Source of the DNA: an uncultured Ruminococcus sp.
Lineage (GTDB): Bacteria; Bacillota; Clostridia; Oscillospirales; Ruminococcaceae
Assembly: GCA_910584195.1 (NCBI GenBank)
Contig: CAJTYV010000029.1
Span: 1-33,483 of the forward strand
DNA: 33,483 bases
Direction of reading: 5' to 3'
Part shown: positions 24,203-33,365 of the stretch, in pieces
Numbering within the stretch: position 1 is the stretch's first letter
How the letters are laid out: every line of letters begins with the position of its first letter
Position numbers and translations under genes: made by a program
The notes under the pieces: generated by a model
Database searches by the model: none
Told to the model about the DNA's origin: nothing
What the model saw: the letters and a program-made list of their open reading frames with translations, nothing else

Positions 24203-25156
24203 ATGAATAATTCTTATTATGCAAAGCAAATCAACGACATAGTTTCAGAAGTAAAAAAGGCAGTTATAGGAAAAGATTCCATAATCATAAAAACCTTGCT
24301 TGCTATTCTCTGCAAAGGTCATATCCTTATTGAAGATATTCCGGGCGTTGGTAAGACCACGCTTGCTCTTGCTTTTTCCAAAGCGCTGTCTCTGGAGCAT
24401 AACCGTATGCAGTTTACTCCCGATGTTCTTCCGTCAGACGTTACGGGCTTTTCTGTATATAATAAAATAAAAAACACGTTTGAATTTCGTCCGGGCGTTG
24501 CATTCTGCAACCTTTTTCTTGCGGACGAGATAAATCGTACTTCCAGCAAAACGCAGTCGGCTTTGCTTGAACTTATGGAGGAAAAAAGTATTACTGTTGA
24601 CGGAAATACATATAAACTTCCGGAACCTTATACAGTTATCGCAACGCAGAACCCTATCGGTTCGGCAGGTACTCATAATCTTCCCGATTCGCAGCTCGAT
24701 CGCTTCATGCTTAAGCTTAGTATGGGGTATCCCGAATTCGAAGATGAAGTCTCGATTTTAAAGGCAAAATTCAATGCAGCTCCGCTGGAAACTGTTGAAC
24801 CTGTGGCAAATGCCCGTATCATCAGCGAGCTTCAGGAGCATATCGCTTCTATTTACGTTGACGACAGAGTATACGAATATATTGTGCGCCTTTCTGCCGC
24901 CACAAGAAATCATCCGCTGATAAAGCTCGGGGTTAGTCCGAGGGGCACTCTTGCGCTCATGCAGATCTCAAAGGGTATTGCTGCCGCTATGGGAAGAGAT
25001 TATGTAATTCCGGATGACGTTACGTATATTTGCCGTGATGTTTTTGAGCATCGTCTTATACTCAGTTCAAAAGCAAAGCTATCCGATGCAGCGGCGTCTA
25101 ATATTATCTGCGATATTATAAAGAACGTCCCCGCGCCGGGAATCTCTGAAGGTTAA
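24203..25156 (+). CDS. MoxR-family AAA+ ATPase
   Basis: A 317-residue chaperone-like ATPase. Walker A GVGKTT is at about residues 47-52, Walker B NLFLADEINR at about 108-117, followed by TSSKTQSALLELMEE and sensor 1 VIATQNPIGSAGTHNLPDSQLDRF. The C-terminal lid has GVSPRGTLAL. MoxR proteins fold or activate partner proteins, often through VWA or DUF58 partners encoded next to them. CAGGAG precedes the ATG. First gene of a three-gene operon with a DUF58 protein eight bases downstream. Confidence 0.95.
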   Translation: MNNSYYAKQINDIVSEVKKAVIGKDSIIIKTLLAILCKGHILIEDIPGVGKTTLALAFSKALSLEHNRMQFTPDVLPSDVTGFSVYNKIKNTFEFRPGVAFCNLFLADEINRTSSKTQSALLELMEEKSITVDGNTYKLPEPYTVIATQNPIGSAGTHNLPDSQLDRFMLKLSMGYPEFEDEVSILKAKFNAAPLETVEPVANARIISELQEHIASIYVDDRVYEYIVRLSAATRNHPLIKLGVSPRGTLALMQISKGIAAAMGRDYVIPDDVTYICRDVFEHRLILSSKAKLSDAAASNIICDIIKNVPAPGISEG

Positions 25157-25164
25157 GTTGAATT

Positions 25165-26358
25165 ATGCTTGTGGTACAAATATTTTTTGCGGTTATTATA
25201 ATTATATGCGCCGTATTTTACGTTATGTATCTGTGGGATTTTGCACTTGTGCTTCTTATTTCCGTTCTTATAATTCCCGTTGTAATGCTTTTGACAACTT
25301 ACATAGCGAAGAAGAATATATCGGCAGAATTTGCGCTTAAAAACGATACTGCCGCGAAAAACGAAAGCTTTCCTGTTCAGATAAAATTGGTAAACCGCAG
25401 TATTTTCCCTATAGGAAAAGCGGAAGCGCATATTGAATACTGTAATATTTTCAACAGCGAATCAAGCAGCTTTATTTTGCTTATGCCCATACAGGCACGC
25501 AATGAACAGAGCGTTTCTTTTCAGCTGAGTTCTAAGTACTGCGGAATCGTTACAGTCCGCTGTAAGGGAATAAGCATTTACGATCCTCTGAGACTTTTCA
25601 GGTTCACCGTCGGAAAAAATATCCATACTGAAATCGCAGTTATGCCGGAGGGTCATGAAATAAGCGGTCAGGTATGCTTTACAGACAGAGTAAATGAAGA
25701 AAGCAGCGTGTTTTCCGAACATAAGCCCGGCGACGATCCTTCGGAGGTTTTCGATCTCAGAGGATACAATCCCGGAGACAAGATCAACAGGATACATTGG
25801 AAGCTCAGCTCGAAAAAAGACGATTTTATTGTAAAGGATTACAGTTTGCCGGTTGATATTCCGTGTACTTTATTTCTTGATCTTAAATGTTCTGTCAGTT
25901 CTGAATTTACTTTGCCGGTATTCGATACGCTTGTGGAAACATTCGTTTCCGTATCGCGCTTTATGATTGAAAATGAACGTATACATACGATAATATATTA
26001 CAACGGAAAGGCGGAAGCTTTTATTGAAAAGACCATTTCCGACTACGATTCTCTTACGGAAACTGTTCGTGAACTGATAAGTTCTCTGAATGATAATCTC
26101 CTTTGCGGATCGCCCGAAAATTATTTTATGGAAAAGGACAATCTTTCTTTGTCATCGTTTATATTTGTCACATCGTCTCCGGAGCAATCGATTATGGAAT
26201 TTATTGATGATAATATTGACGCTGATATAAAAAATGCGATAGTGGTAGTTACTTCTCCCCATGAGGCGGAAGAACTTTCTTCAAACTATTCGGACATCAG
26301 CGTTATACCTGTTGTTATCGGCAGAATTACATCATCTATCAAAGACATAGAGGTATAG
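25165..26358 (+). CDS. DUF58 domain membrane protein
   Basis: A 397-residue protein with two closely spaced membrane segments (about residues 5-22 and 26-46), a beta-rich extracytoplasmic-like region and the DUF58 core. The motif is DDPSEVFDLRGYNPGDKINRIHWKLSSKKDDF at about 190-221, followed by a VWA-like alpha/beta fold. It is the standard partner of MoxR and of TgpA-like transglutaminases. The biochemical role is unknown; an envelope-assembly or protein-maturation role is inferred. The start lies eight bases after the MoxR stop. Confidence 0.92.
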   Translation: MLVVQIFFAVIIIICAVFYVMYLWDFALVLLISVLIIPVVMLLTTYIAKKNISAEFALKNDTAAKNESFPVQIKLVNRSIFPIGKAEAHIEYCNIFNSESSSFILLMPIQARNEQSVSFQLSSKYCGIVTVRCKGISIYDPLRLFRFTVGKNIHTEIAVMPEGHEISGQVCFTDRVNEESSVFSEHKPGDDPSEVFDLRGYNPGDKINRIHWKLSSKKDDFIVKDYSLPVDIPCTLFLDLKCSVSSEFTLPVFDTLVETFVSVSRFMIENERIHTIIYYNGKAEAFIEKTISDYDSLTETVRELISSLNDNLLCGSPENYFMEKDNLSLSSFIFVTSSPEQSIMEFIDDNIDADIKNAIVVVTSPHEAEELSSNYSDISVIPVVIGRITSSIKDIEV

Positions 26359-26364
26359 TGCAGC

Positions 26365-29058
26365 ATGAAGAAAAAAAAGTTTCAAAATAACAGCGGTATT
26401 ACTGTATGCGACAGTATTGTAATGTCCGTTAAAACAAAGCATATAAATCTCAGACGTATCGAATCGGTATTTATTGCTCTTACAGGTTATGTTTCAGCTA
26501 TAATGGTATTTCTCTGTATGTTTGATTTCAAATACAGCCATACCGCTCTATTTGCTTCGGCTGTTGTTTTTTCTGCAATATACATTTTTTTGTCCCTTAT
26601 GGGAAAAAACGCTCTTTGGATTATAATTATAACAATTTGTGCAGGAGGAGCGGCTATTTGGAAAGTAATGGACTCTGTGTCTATGGGATATAAATTCGTT
26701 TACAATATAGCATACCGAGCTTCATATCACACTGAAATAGATTACTACAAATTCCTTGATGGCGAATTGGAAAAGGATTGCGTAACAACCTTTTTTATTC
26801 TCTGTGTCTGGCTGCTTTCTCTGGTGATATACATATTTACAATATATCATCCTCATCCGCTGCCGCCGCTTATTGCAGTTTTTCCTATACTTGAAATAGG
26901 TATGTACAACGGCTTGGAAGTGAATATTTTTTGGGGAATGCTGGCGATAGGTTTTCTTATAGCGAGTTTTGGCATGAGTACTATTGATATGGGAGAATAC
27001 TCAGGCGGAAACGGCGGATTTGTCCGTAAGGAAAATTTGTTTTTCCCCAAACGGCAGATGCGGCTTAAGGTAACAGAAAAATGCGGAGTGTATATTATCA
27101 TTCTTGTTATGCTTTCGGCAGGGCTTGCAGCAGGCGGAATAAAGCTGACGGGTTATAAAAGAAGCGAAGAGCTTAATCAAAAAAGAATCGACATAAGAGA
27201 TGCCGTAAACTCTTTTTCGATCGAAAATCTTGCCGACAGCATATCAAACCTCACAGCAGCTTTCGGATTTACGTTCAAAATGGAATCTCACAAGCTTGGC
27301 AACATAGCTTCTATGAAGTATAAAGACAGAACGGATATGACGGTCACTCTTGATCAGAAGTTTGACGGCGCAATATATCTGAAAGAATACACCGGCTCTG
27401 TTTACCGCAATAACGAATGGCTGACGCTTCCCGAATCTGATTACAATGATCCTGTTTTTACAGATTTCAAAACATATAATATTTATCCGCAGGATTTTCC
27501 CTTTCGTTTTAACAAGATCATCGATGTAAATGATAAGGAATACACTATTAATATAAATTCTTCTTTGAAAGGAAACAGAAGTTTTGCGCCTTACGGTTCG
27601 GACAATATAGGCGGAATCATATACAATCATGACAGCGATGTTTCTACAAAAGATCGGAATGAAAAAGAATTTTCCTATAAATTCAGCAGGGTAGACGCGG
27701 AAATTGTTGCTCAGATGCTTGACAGACCCGTAAGAAACGTTTATGCACTCGATAATATTGCAGATGAGGAATGGAAAAATACCATTACGGAATATTGTCA
27801 GAATAAAGGAATTATTGATTATGATGATTATCTTTCTATAGATTCCGAGCTGCCGTTTAATATGGAACTGATGTACAATAATCCGCCGCTTATTATGACC
27901 GAGCTTATTCAGGAGGAATATGAACAATTTGTTTATGATAACTATCTTCAGATACCCGATAATACGAATATGGATGAGATACGCGATGCGTTTGCCGATA
28001 TTCTTGACGTTTCGGATCAGGCTGTGATAGCGGTAGATAAACTGCAAATACTTTATGCGCTGAGAGCGCAGGTGGCAGAAATGGCGGAATATTCTTTACA
28101 GCCGGGAAAAACTCCGAAAAACAGGGATTTTGTTAACTACTTCCTTCTTGAAAATAACAAGGGTTATTGTACGCATTATGCAACTTCGGGGGTTATTCTT
28201 GCAAGAATGGCTGGAATTCCTGCGCGTTACGCTACAGGATACGTACTTGTTGGCGATGATTTTTGCGGAGATACCCAGAATGCCGATGGTTCTTATACGA
28301 TAGACGTTAAGGATAATCGCAGTCATGCGTGGATCGAAGTGTATCTGAGCGGTTACGGCTGGGTGCCTTTTGAGTTTACGGCAGGTTATACAAGTCAGTC
28401 TATAGATACCACTCCGACTACCGAAGCCGAAGTTCCTACGGAAAACACAGAAACTACCACAGCTCCGGAGGTTCAGCCTGATCCAAGTACAACTCATGAT
28501 AATTCCGCCGCTGCAACAACTTCCGCAAACGGAGACGCAGCGGTAAATACCACAGTTCCCGTTACGTCTCAGGGGGGGGGAATGTCCGAAGGTTTCAGCG
28601 ATTCAGGCGGCGGAGCAAAGCTGCCGCAGTCGGTAAAATATGTCATATATTCAGTTCTCACGGTGTTTGCCGCAGTAATGCTGATAATTATCAGGCACAG
28701 GCTGACAATGTACATCAGGAAAAAACGTTTTATCAGCGGTTCTGCGGCTGAACGTGCCGGTTATATGTATGCTTATGCTGAAAAGCTGCTTGAATTTGTA
28801 AAGATAAAGCAATGCGAAATGCAGTATGCAGACTTTGCGGAATACGCCGAAGTCAGATGCTGCGGAATATACTTCCCACACGGCAGTTTCAAAGAATTTA
28901 TGGATATTTCCCTGCGTGCGGTATTTTCGGATACTGCTCCCGAAAATGAGGAAATGATGAAATGTAAAGATTTCGTTGATAATATGTCAAAGGGTATCTA
29001 TGAAAAGGCTTCATTTATCGGTAAAATATATCTTAAATTTATTGTGTGTCTTATATAG
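26365..29058 (+). CDS. Membrane-bound transglutaminase-like protein (TgpA type)
   Basis: An 897-residue protein. Several N-terminal membrane segments (about 35-250) are followed by a large extracellular region with a transglutaminase core: Cys602 in GYCTHYATSG, His654 in SHAWIEVY and Glu670 in WVPFEFTAGY, where Asp is usual. A Thr/Pro-rich linker (about 680-745) contains three glycines encoded by a nine-G run. A last membrane segment (about 758-777) and a cytoplasmic tail follow. This matches the TgpA/DUF3488-like architecture next to MoxR and DUF58. It could cross-link or cleave surface proteins. GAGG at 26350-26353 precedes the ATG. Confidence 0.9.
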   Translation: MKKKKFQNNSGITVCDSIVMSVKTKHINLRRIESVFIALTGYVSAIMVFLCMFDFKYSHTALFASAVVFSAIYIFLSLMGKNALWIIIITICAGGAAIWKVMDSVSMGYKFVYNIAYRASYHTEIDYYKFLDGELEKDCVTTFFILCVWLLSLVIYIFTIYHPHPLPPLIAVFPILEIGMYNGLEVNIFWGMLAIGFLIASFGMSTIDMGEYSGGNGGFVRKENLFFPKRQMRLKVTEKCGVYIIILVMLSAGLAAGGIKLTGYKRSEELNQKRIDIRDAVNSFSIENLADSISNLTAAFGFTFKMESHKLGNIASMKYKDRTDMTVTLDQKFDGAIYLKEYTGSVYRNNEWLTLPESDYNDPVFTDFKTYNIYPQDFPFRFNKIIDVNDKEYTININSSLKGNRSFAPYGSDNIGGIIYNHDSDVSTKDRNEKEFSYKFSRVDAEIVAQMLDRPVRNVYALDNIADEEWKNTITEYCQNKGIIDYDDYLSIDSELPFNMELMYNNPPLIMTELIQEEYEQFVYDNYLQIPDNTNMDEIRDAFADILDVSDQAVIAVDKLQILYALRAQVAEMAEYSLQPGKTPKNRDFVNYFLLENNKGYCTHYATSGVILARMAGIPARYATGYVLVGDDFCGDTQNADGSYTIDVKDNRSHAWIEVYLSGYGWVPFEFTAGYTSQSIDTTPTTEAEVPTENTETTTAPEVQPDPSTTHDNSAAATTSANGDAAVNTTVPVTSQGGGMSEGFSDSGGGAKLPQSVKYVIYSVLTVFAAVMLIIIRHRLTMYIRKKRFISGSAAERAGYMYAYAEKLLEFVKIKQCEMQYADFAEYAEVRCCGIYFPHGSFKEFMDISLRAVFSDTAPENEEMMKCKDFVDNMSKGIYEKASFIGKIYLKFIVCLI
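28572..28580 (+). repeat. Nine-guanine homopolymer tract inside the transglutaminase gene
   Basis: Nine consecutive Gs encode part of Gln736 and Gly737-Gly739. Slippage by one base would shift the frame before the last membrane segment and the cytoplasmic tail, removing the final 158 or so residues. Confidence 0.9.
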
Positions 29059-29072
29059 CAGTATATGATCTC

Positions 29073-29097
29073 AGCCGGAGCTTGTACTCCGGCTGTT
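29073..29097 (+). terminator. Terminator of the MoxR operon
   Basis: AGCCGGAG (29073-29080) and CTCCGGCT (29087-29094), with a 6-nt loop, are followed by GTTTG. Confidence 0.8.
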
Positions 29098-29105
29098 TGA
29101 AAATG

Positions 29106-29137
29106 AAAAAGCCGTATCTTTGCAGATACGGTTTTTC
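29106..29137. terminator. Second, bidirectional terminator
   Basis: CCGTATCT (29112-29119) and AGATACGG (29124-29131) form a stem flanked by AAAAA on the left and TTTTT on the right, so it can work on either strand between the convergent operons. Confidence 0.8.
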
Positions 29138-29166
29138 TGATTTGTCACCCAAAAGGAATATATATT

Positions 29167-29193
29167 AAAGCAGAATGTGCAGAGTTCTGCTTT
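29167..29193 (-). terminator. Hairpin after the serpin gene
   Basis: AAAGCAGAA (29167-29175) and TTCTGCTTT (29185-29193) form a perfect 9-bp stem 11 bases past the minus-strand stop. The following tract is AT-rich but not a pure T-run. Confidence 0.5.
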
Positions 29194-29203
29194 ATATCAA
29201 TTT

Positions 29204-31399
29204 TTATTTTTCGGGAATGCTGTTAACTGTTCCGATAAATACGGGAATATTTGTTTCGGTATCAAAAATACAGTAAACAAATGGACGATTGAGTATTATC
29301 TCAGTTGGCGGTATCGGCTCTGCCGTACAGTCGCTCATTATAACGGACGTCACAGCTCCGGCTTTAGTTCCGGCTTCGTCAACTGAAATAAAGGTTTTGT
29401 GGAGAACATCGTCTATACAGAGAAGTCCGGTAAGAGTTTCCCCGATATTTTTGAAATTTGCCTCCGGATTAAAAGCTGACGGCATTCCCATTTCAGTAAG
29501 TGAATTTACAAGCGAGGTGTCGTATTCATAGCTGAATTTTGGAAGCCTTGCGCTTATTTTTGCATATCTTCTGTTCGCAAGAAGCGAATTGAATGATTCA
29601 GCCGTAAGTCCCGAAATATAATCGTTTACGGAAATTCCCTTATTGGGGAGTATAGCAGCGAAAGCATACTTTCCGTCTTTGTATTCCTTTACGAATCCTA
29701 TGGAGTTATCGTCTTCTATCAAGCAGTTCTCGGAGGAATTCATCATTTCACGCGATTGAACTGTTCCGTCAAACGCGGTAAAATCGTAAGTGCCTATTGA
29801 GTATTCGTCATATTTTTCTTCCCACTCTGCTTCAAAAGCAACAGCGTTGATGAGATACATAACAGTATCGTCCTGGATATCATCGATAAGTTTGGGTATC
29901 ATTTCGTTTGTATTTGTATTTACCCAGTTGTTGATGTCTGTAATGGTCGTGCTGTCAAAGGGCGCATTGAAAACGTCTGCGCTGTAGTAATCGGCATTTT
30001 TTTGCAGAAATTCAGGAAGAACCTTTATTCTGCCGTCTCTTGCCCATATGGAATTTGCTGTTTTAAGACTGCATTTTTCCGTATCAGGCTGAGAAATTCT
30101 CTGCGTATAAAGATATTCGTTAAGCGTATCTATGGGCATTCCGCCGAGGACGTTTTCCATTTCTGTTTTTGTACCTTCGTCTGCGCCGTTAGCAGTCATA
30201 GCGAGAGCCTGCATAATGGAATAGGGAGAGATCATAACATTTTCGCCCTCTTTGACTTCTTTTTGGAAAAGTGAAACGGCAAATCCGGTTTGATCGATAA
30301 TAAATTCCTCGTCTGCGTCTTTGCCGTTCACTTCGGAGGCTCCGATGTCCTTGCTGAGATTTTTCGCAGTATATGTTACAGGCTGAACGGCAATATATTC
30401 CTGTCTCATTAAAACAAAGTCGTAAACATCGACAGCTCCGTCGTTGTTAATATCGCCCAGTGCATAATTTTGCAATTCGCTTTTACCGAGCAGATATTCC
30501 GACATCATTACAAGGTCTGCAATAGTAAATTCCCAGTCATAATTGACATCGCCTGGGACTTCAACATCGCATAGTATAACATCAAATATAATACCGTTTT
30601 CCTGTGCAAACTCAATGACTTTGCTGGATTTCGGAAGAAGCAGCATACAGTTTTTGTTCAGATTCATGAGCAAATTATCTGTCTCAAAATCGGGATTACT
30701 TATTGTGAGAGAGTTAAGGCTTGACGGCAGGGACATCATACCGATCTTCTCAACATTGTTTGGAAGAACAAGTTCGATTATGGACTTGCAGCCACTGAGT
30801 ACGCTGTTTTCCAGATTAGTGACCGATTTTGGTATGCTGAAATTTTTCAATCCTGTACAGCTTGAAAACGCACCCTCTCCCATAGACGAAACGCTGTCGG
30901 GAACGTTTATTTCTGTGAGCTTTTGACAGTTGTAAAAGCTGCGTACTCCTATAGACGTTAAATTTTGGGGCAGTTCAATTTTTTCAAGTGAAAGGCAGTT
31001 AAGAAAGGCTTCATCGCCTATAGCGGTAACTCCTGAGGGTATGTTGACCGTTTTGAGAGCAGTACAGCCTGAGAATGCCTGTTTTCCAATGACTGTTACC
31101 GTATCGGGAAGAGTTACGGAAGTTATTTTTGAAGCTCCGGCAAAGCCGTGTTCGCCAACATCGGTCACAGTTATTCCGTCAATTGTTTCGGGAACTAAAA
31201 TATCACCCTCAGCCATAGTAGATACGGCGCATATCTCAACATGATCGCCGTGATTTTTGTACATATAAATATCGTAGATCTCTGTTTTGACGCTGTTGTC
31301 AACAGTAACTGCCGAAGCAGTACGGATAGTCGGCTCAATTGCCATAGGAGCGGTAATGCAAAGGCACATAGCCGCGGCTAAAATTCTTTTAAATTTCAT
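29204..31399 (-). CDS. Secreted LRR-dockerin-serpin fusion protein
   Basis: A 731-residue exported protein. A signal peptide covers about 1-30 (AAAMCLCITAPMAIEP), followed by BspA-type leucine-rich repeats (about 65-240; units such as LPDTVTVIGKQAFSGCTAL). A type I dockerin at about 282-337 has loops DVNYDWEFTIAD and DINNDGAVDVYD. A complete serpin domain (about 365-731) follows. The reactive-loop hinge is EAGTKAGAVTS (675-685), with small residues at P12-P9 as in inhibitory serpins. Counting from Thr678 as P14 puts P1 at Cys691, but the loop seems about four residues longer than in alpha-1-antitrypsin, so P1 is uncertain. GAGGAGG precedes the ATG. Second gene after a dockerin protein, 12 nt away. 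Likely a scaffold-bound protease inhibitor. Confidence 0.93.
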   Translation of the reverse strand: MKFKRILAAAMCLCITAPMAIEPTIRTASAVTVDNSVKTEIYDIYMYKNHGDHVEICAVSTMAEGDILVPETIDGITVTDVGEHGFAGASKITSVTLPDTVTVIGKQAFSGCTALKTVNIPSGVTAIGDEAFLNCLSLEKIELPQNLTSIGVRSFYNCQKLTEINVPDSVSSMGEGAFSSCTGLKNFSIPKSVTNLENSVLSGCKSIIELVLPNNVEKIGMMSLPSSLNSLTISNPDFETDNLLMNLNKNCMLLLPKSSKVIEFAQENGIIFDVILCDVEVPGDVNYDWEFTIADLVMMSEYLLGKSELQNYALGDINNDGAVDVYDFVLMRQEYIAVQPVTYTAKNLSKDIGASEVNGKDADEEFIIDQTGFAVSLFQKEVKEGENVMISPYSIMQALAMTANGADEGTKTEMENVLGGMPIDTLNEYLYTQRISQPDTEKCSLKTANSIWARDGRIKVLPEFLQKNADYYSADVFNAPFDSTTITDINNWVNTNTNEMIPKLIDDIQDDTVMYLINAVAFEAEWEEKYDEYSIGTYDFTAFDGTVQSREMMNSSENCLIEDDNSIGFVKEYKDGKYAFAAILPNKGISVNDYISGLTAESFNSLLANRRYAKISARLPKFSYEYDTSLVNSLTEMGMPSAFNPEANFKNIGETLTGLLCIDDVLHKTFISVDEAGTKAGAVTSVIMSDCTAEPIPPTEIILNRPFVYCIFDTETNIPVFIGTVNSIPEK

Positions 31400-31411
31400 A
31401 TAATTTCCTCC

Positions 31412-33310
31412 TCAAAAATTAAAAGTAAAAATTTGTATTCTATCGGTTTCTGCAACCGTATAACTTATGGTAAGCTCACTATCGCTGTCGTTTTGCGTTA
31501 ATTCGGCGCGGAAACTATCGGCTGTGCAGATAGTTATGCCGTCCTCAATTTCGGTATATTCAAGGGAACTGTCCTTATTGAACGGCATGAAGCCGCTTAC
31601 AAGGTCGATAGTCCCTATATGCTCGTAACCCCAGTATTGCACAGGTCCTCCGCCTGTTCGGAGCTTATAAATATCTGCTGTATCAACTCCGCCGAAGCTG
31701 TATTGATTTATAAGAATAGGCGTGTATTGGTTAGCGTTTGCAAATTCCAGTATGAGATATTCGCCGTTTGCGGTCGGAAATCCATCGCTCATGTCAAAGT
31801 TTCGTTCTGTTATTTTTTTGCCTGCATTGTATTTGTCATCTTCTACGATGCGCAGGAACGAACCTTCCATACAGCTTAACGGCTGACGATGTTCAAAATC
31901 AAGAATTATCTCGTTATCGACCGTATATGCCGAAGCTAATTTGTGTGTTGAGCCGATAATATCGCTGTCAAGCCATACATAGGCGGATTTGGAACTCCAG
32001 TCTATGTCTGTAATTGCGCTGCCGAAAAATTCAAGACCTTTTTCGGTAAGGCAGTCAGCAAGATAAGCCTCCATTTCCTCGGCGGAGGTCACCCATTGAC
32101 CCTCCTTATAATAGACTTTAACAAGCTCTTCGTCTATGGCTGCCGGAGCGCCGTACAGGTCGTATTCTCGGTATGATGAAACTCTTGTACGGGATTCCCA
32201 TGTTCTGATGCGTTTGAAAGATGTGCGGTAATACTGAGTTTTCGGGATAGTGACCTGAGTGATGACCGTTTTTTCATCAACAAATCCATTTATGAATTGG
32301 CGGTCGTATTTCAACTCGACCTCGCCGTATTTATTCTTTTCGGCAGTTACAGATACCATGAAATGGTCGTCGTAATTATGCTGAAAAATATCGAGAACAA
32401 GGACGTTATTTTCGAAGTAAATCTCGTCATATGTACTTTTCAGGGACTTTATAACGCCGGGTCTGAATTTATCCGAAATAAATTCGTCAAGCTCGTCTGC
32501 GGACTTGATAACAACAGGGTCATTTGGGGATATTGCCCAGCTTACCGCTTCTGTTGTGACAGCGTTAGTAGAATCGGTCTTAACGGTCATATTCAAGGGA
32601 CGGTCAACTTCATTCCATATTACATTACCGTCTGTAAACATATTTCTCGGAACGGCAACTTCTGCGATATACGGAGGCAACGGATTAAACGGTATAAGGT
32701 CGGGGTCGCTGGAATCGTAGTATTCAATAACAAGATCGTTGCCTTGATACTGCACCGATTTGTAAGTATACTGGTCAATGCCTTTCAGATATTTGAGGAG
32801 CAGGACATTATAAGCGAAAAAATTGTCGTCATAGCGTTCGAGGAAATCGTCGATAACTTCCTGAGAAGCGACCTCGAAAATGTAGCATTCTCCGCTTGTG
32901 GAGATGACGCTGGTAGCCTTAAAATAGTCTTTCAGTTCATCAACAGAACTTATTACAGCCTCTTCGTCATAGTGCTTGCTGTACTGCAGTGCATCTACCA
33001 TTGAATCAGCGCATCGCGTAAATGTCTTTTGAACCTGACCATTTTCTGATGTAATGAGTTTTTCAAGAAGAATGTAGTCGAAAACGTCAACCGAGCCGTC
33101 CTCATTAAGATCGTTGTAAAAAAGCTGATTTACATTCATCTCATAGCTGCCGAGCAAGTAATTTTTCATGCAGATAAGATCAGCTATGGTTATTTGCCAG
33201 TCCCCATTGACGTCGCCGAATATTGGCGGATCAAGAGCTTTGGTATTGCCTGCGGAAATTGAAAGCGCAGCCGTTATACCTAACGCAAATGAGATTAGAT
33301 GTTTTTTCAT
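31412..33310 (-). CDS. Secreted protein with N-terminal dockerin and repeated unknown modules
   Basis: A 632-residue exported protein with a signal peptide (about 1-25) and then immediately a type I dockerin (about 31-87; loops DVNGDWQITIAD and DLNEDGSVDVFD). The rest resembles no named enzyme. It contains related segments at about 118-225, 266-360 and a weaker one at about 407-500. Each opens S-x-DEL or SAEEM. The first two continue through YDDNFFAYNVLLLKY or YDEIYFENNVLVLDI and end in VAVPRN or VTIPKT. The pattern recalls PrcB_C-like beta modules, but only by eye. GGGAGG precedes the ATG. It is co-transcribed with the serpin fusion, which suggests a related extracellular role, possibly inhibition or recognition of proteases. 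Confidence 0.85.
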   Translation of the reverse strand: MKKHLISFALGITAALSISAGNTKALDPPIFGDVNGDWQITIADLICMKNYLLGSYEMNVNQLFYNDLNEDGSVDVFDYILLEKLITSENGQVQKTFTRCADSMVDALQYSKHYDEEAVISSVDELKDYFKATSVISTSGECYIFEVASQEVIDDFLERYDDNFFAYNVLLLKYLKGIDQYTYKSVQYQGNDLVIEYYDSSDPDLIPFNPLPPYIAEVAVPRNMFTDGNVIWNEVDRPLNMTVKTDSTNAVTTEAVSWAISPNDPVVIKSADELDEFISDKFRPGVIKSLKSTYDEIYFENNVLVLDIFQHNYDDHFMVSVTAEKNKYGEVELKYDRQFINGFVDEKTVITQVTIPKTQYYRTSFKRIRTWESRTRVSSYREYDLYGAPAAIDEELVKVYYKEGQWVTSAEEMEAYLADCLTEKGLEFFGSAITDIDWSSKSAYVWLDSDIIGSTHKLASAYTVDNEIILDFEHRQPLSCMEGSFLRIVEDDKYNAGKKITERNFDMSDGFPTANGEYLILEFANANQYTPILINQYSFGGVDTADIYKLRTGGGPVQYWGYEHIGTIDLVSGFMPFNKDSSLEYTEIEDGITICTADSFRAELTQNDSDSELTISYTVAETDRIQIFTFNF

Positions 33311-33359
33311 AGTTATTCCTCCCTTGTGATATCTGAATCTTTGTGAAATGTGCTTTTGT

Positions 33360-33365
33360 ATTATA
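33360..33365 (-). promoter_or_regulatory. Probable -10 box of the dockerin-serpin operon
   Basis: TATAAT on the minus strand about 50 bp upstream of the ATG. No good -35 hexamer stands at 16-18 bp (only ACATTT), so an activator or a non-consensus promoter is possible. The remaining bases to the window end carry no recognised gene. Confidence 0.45.
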
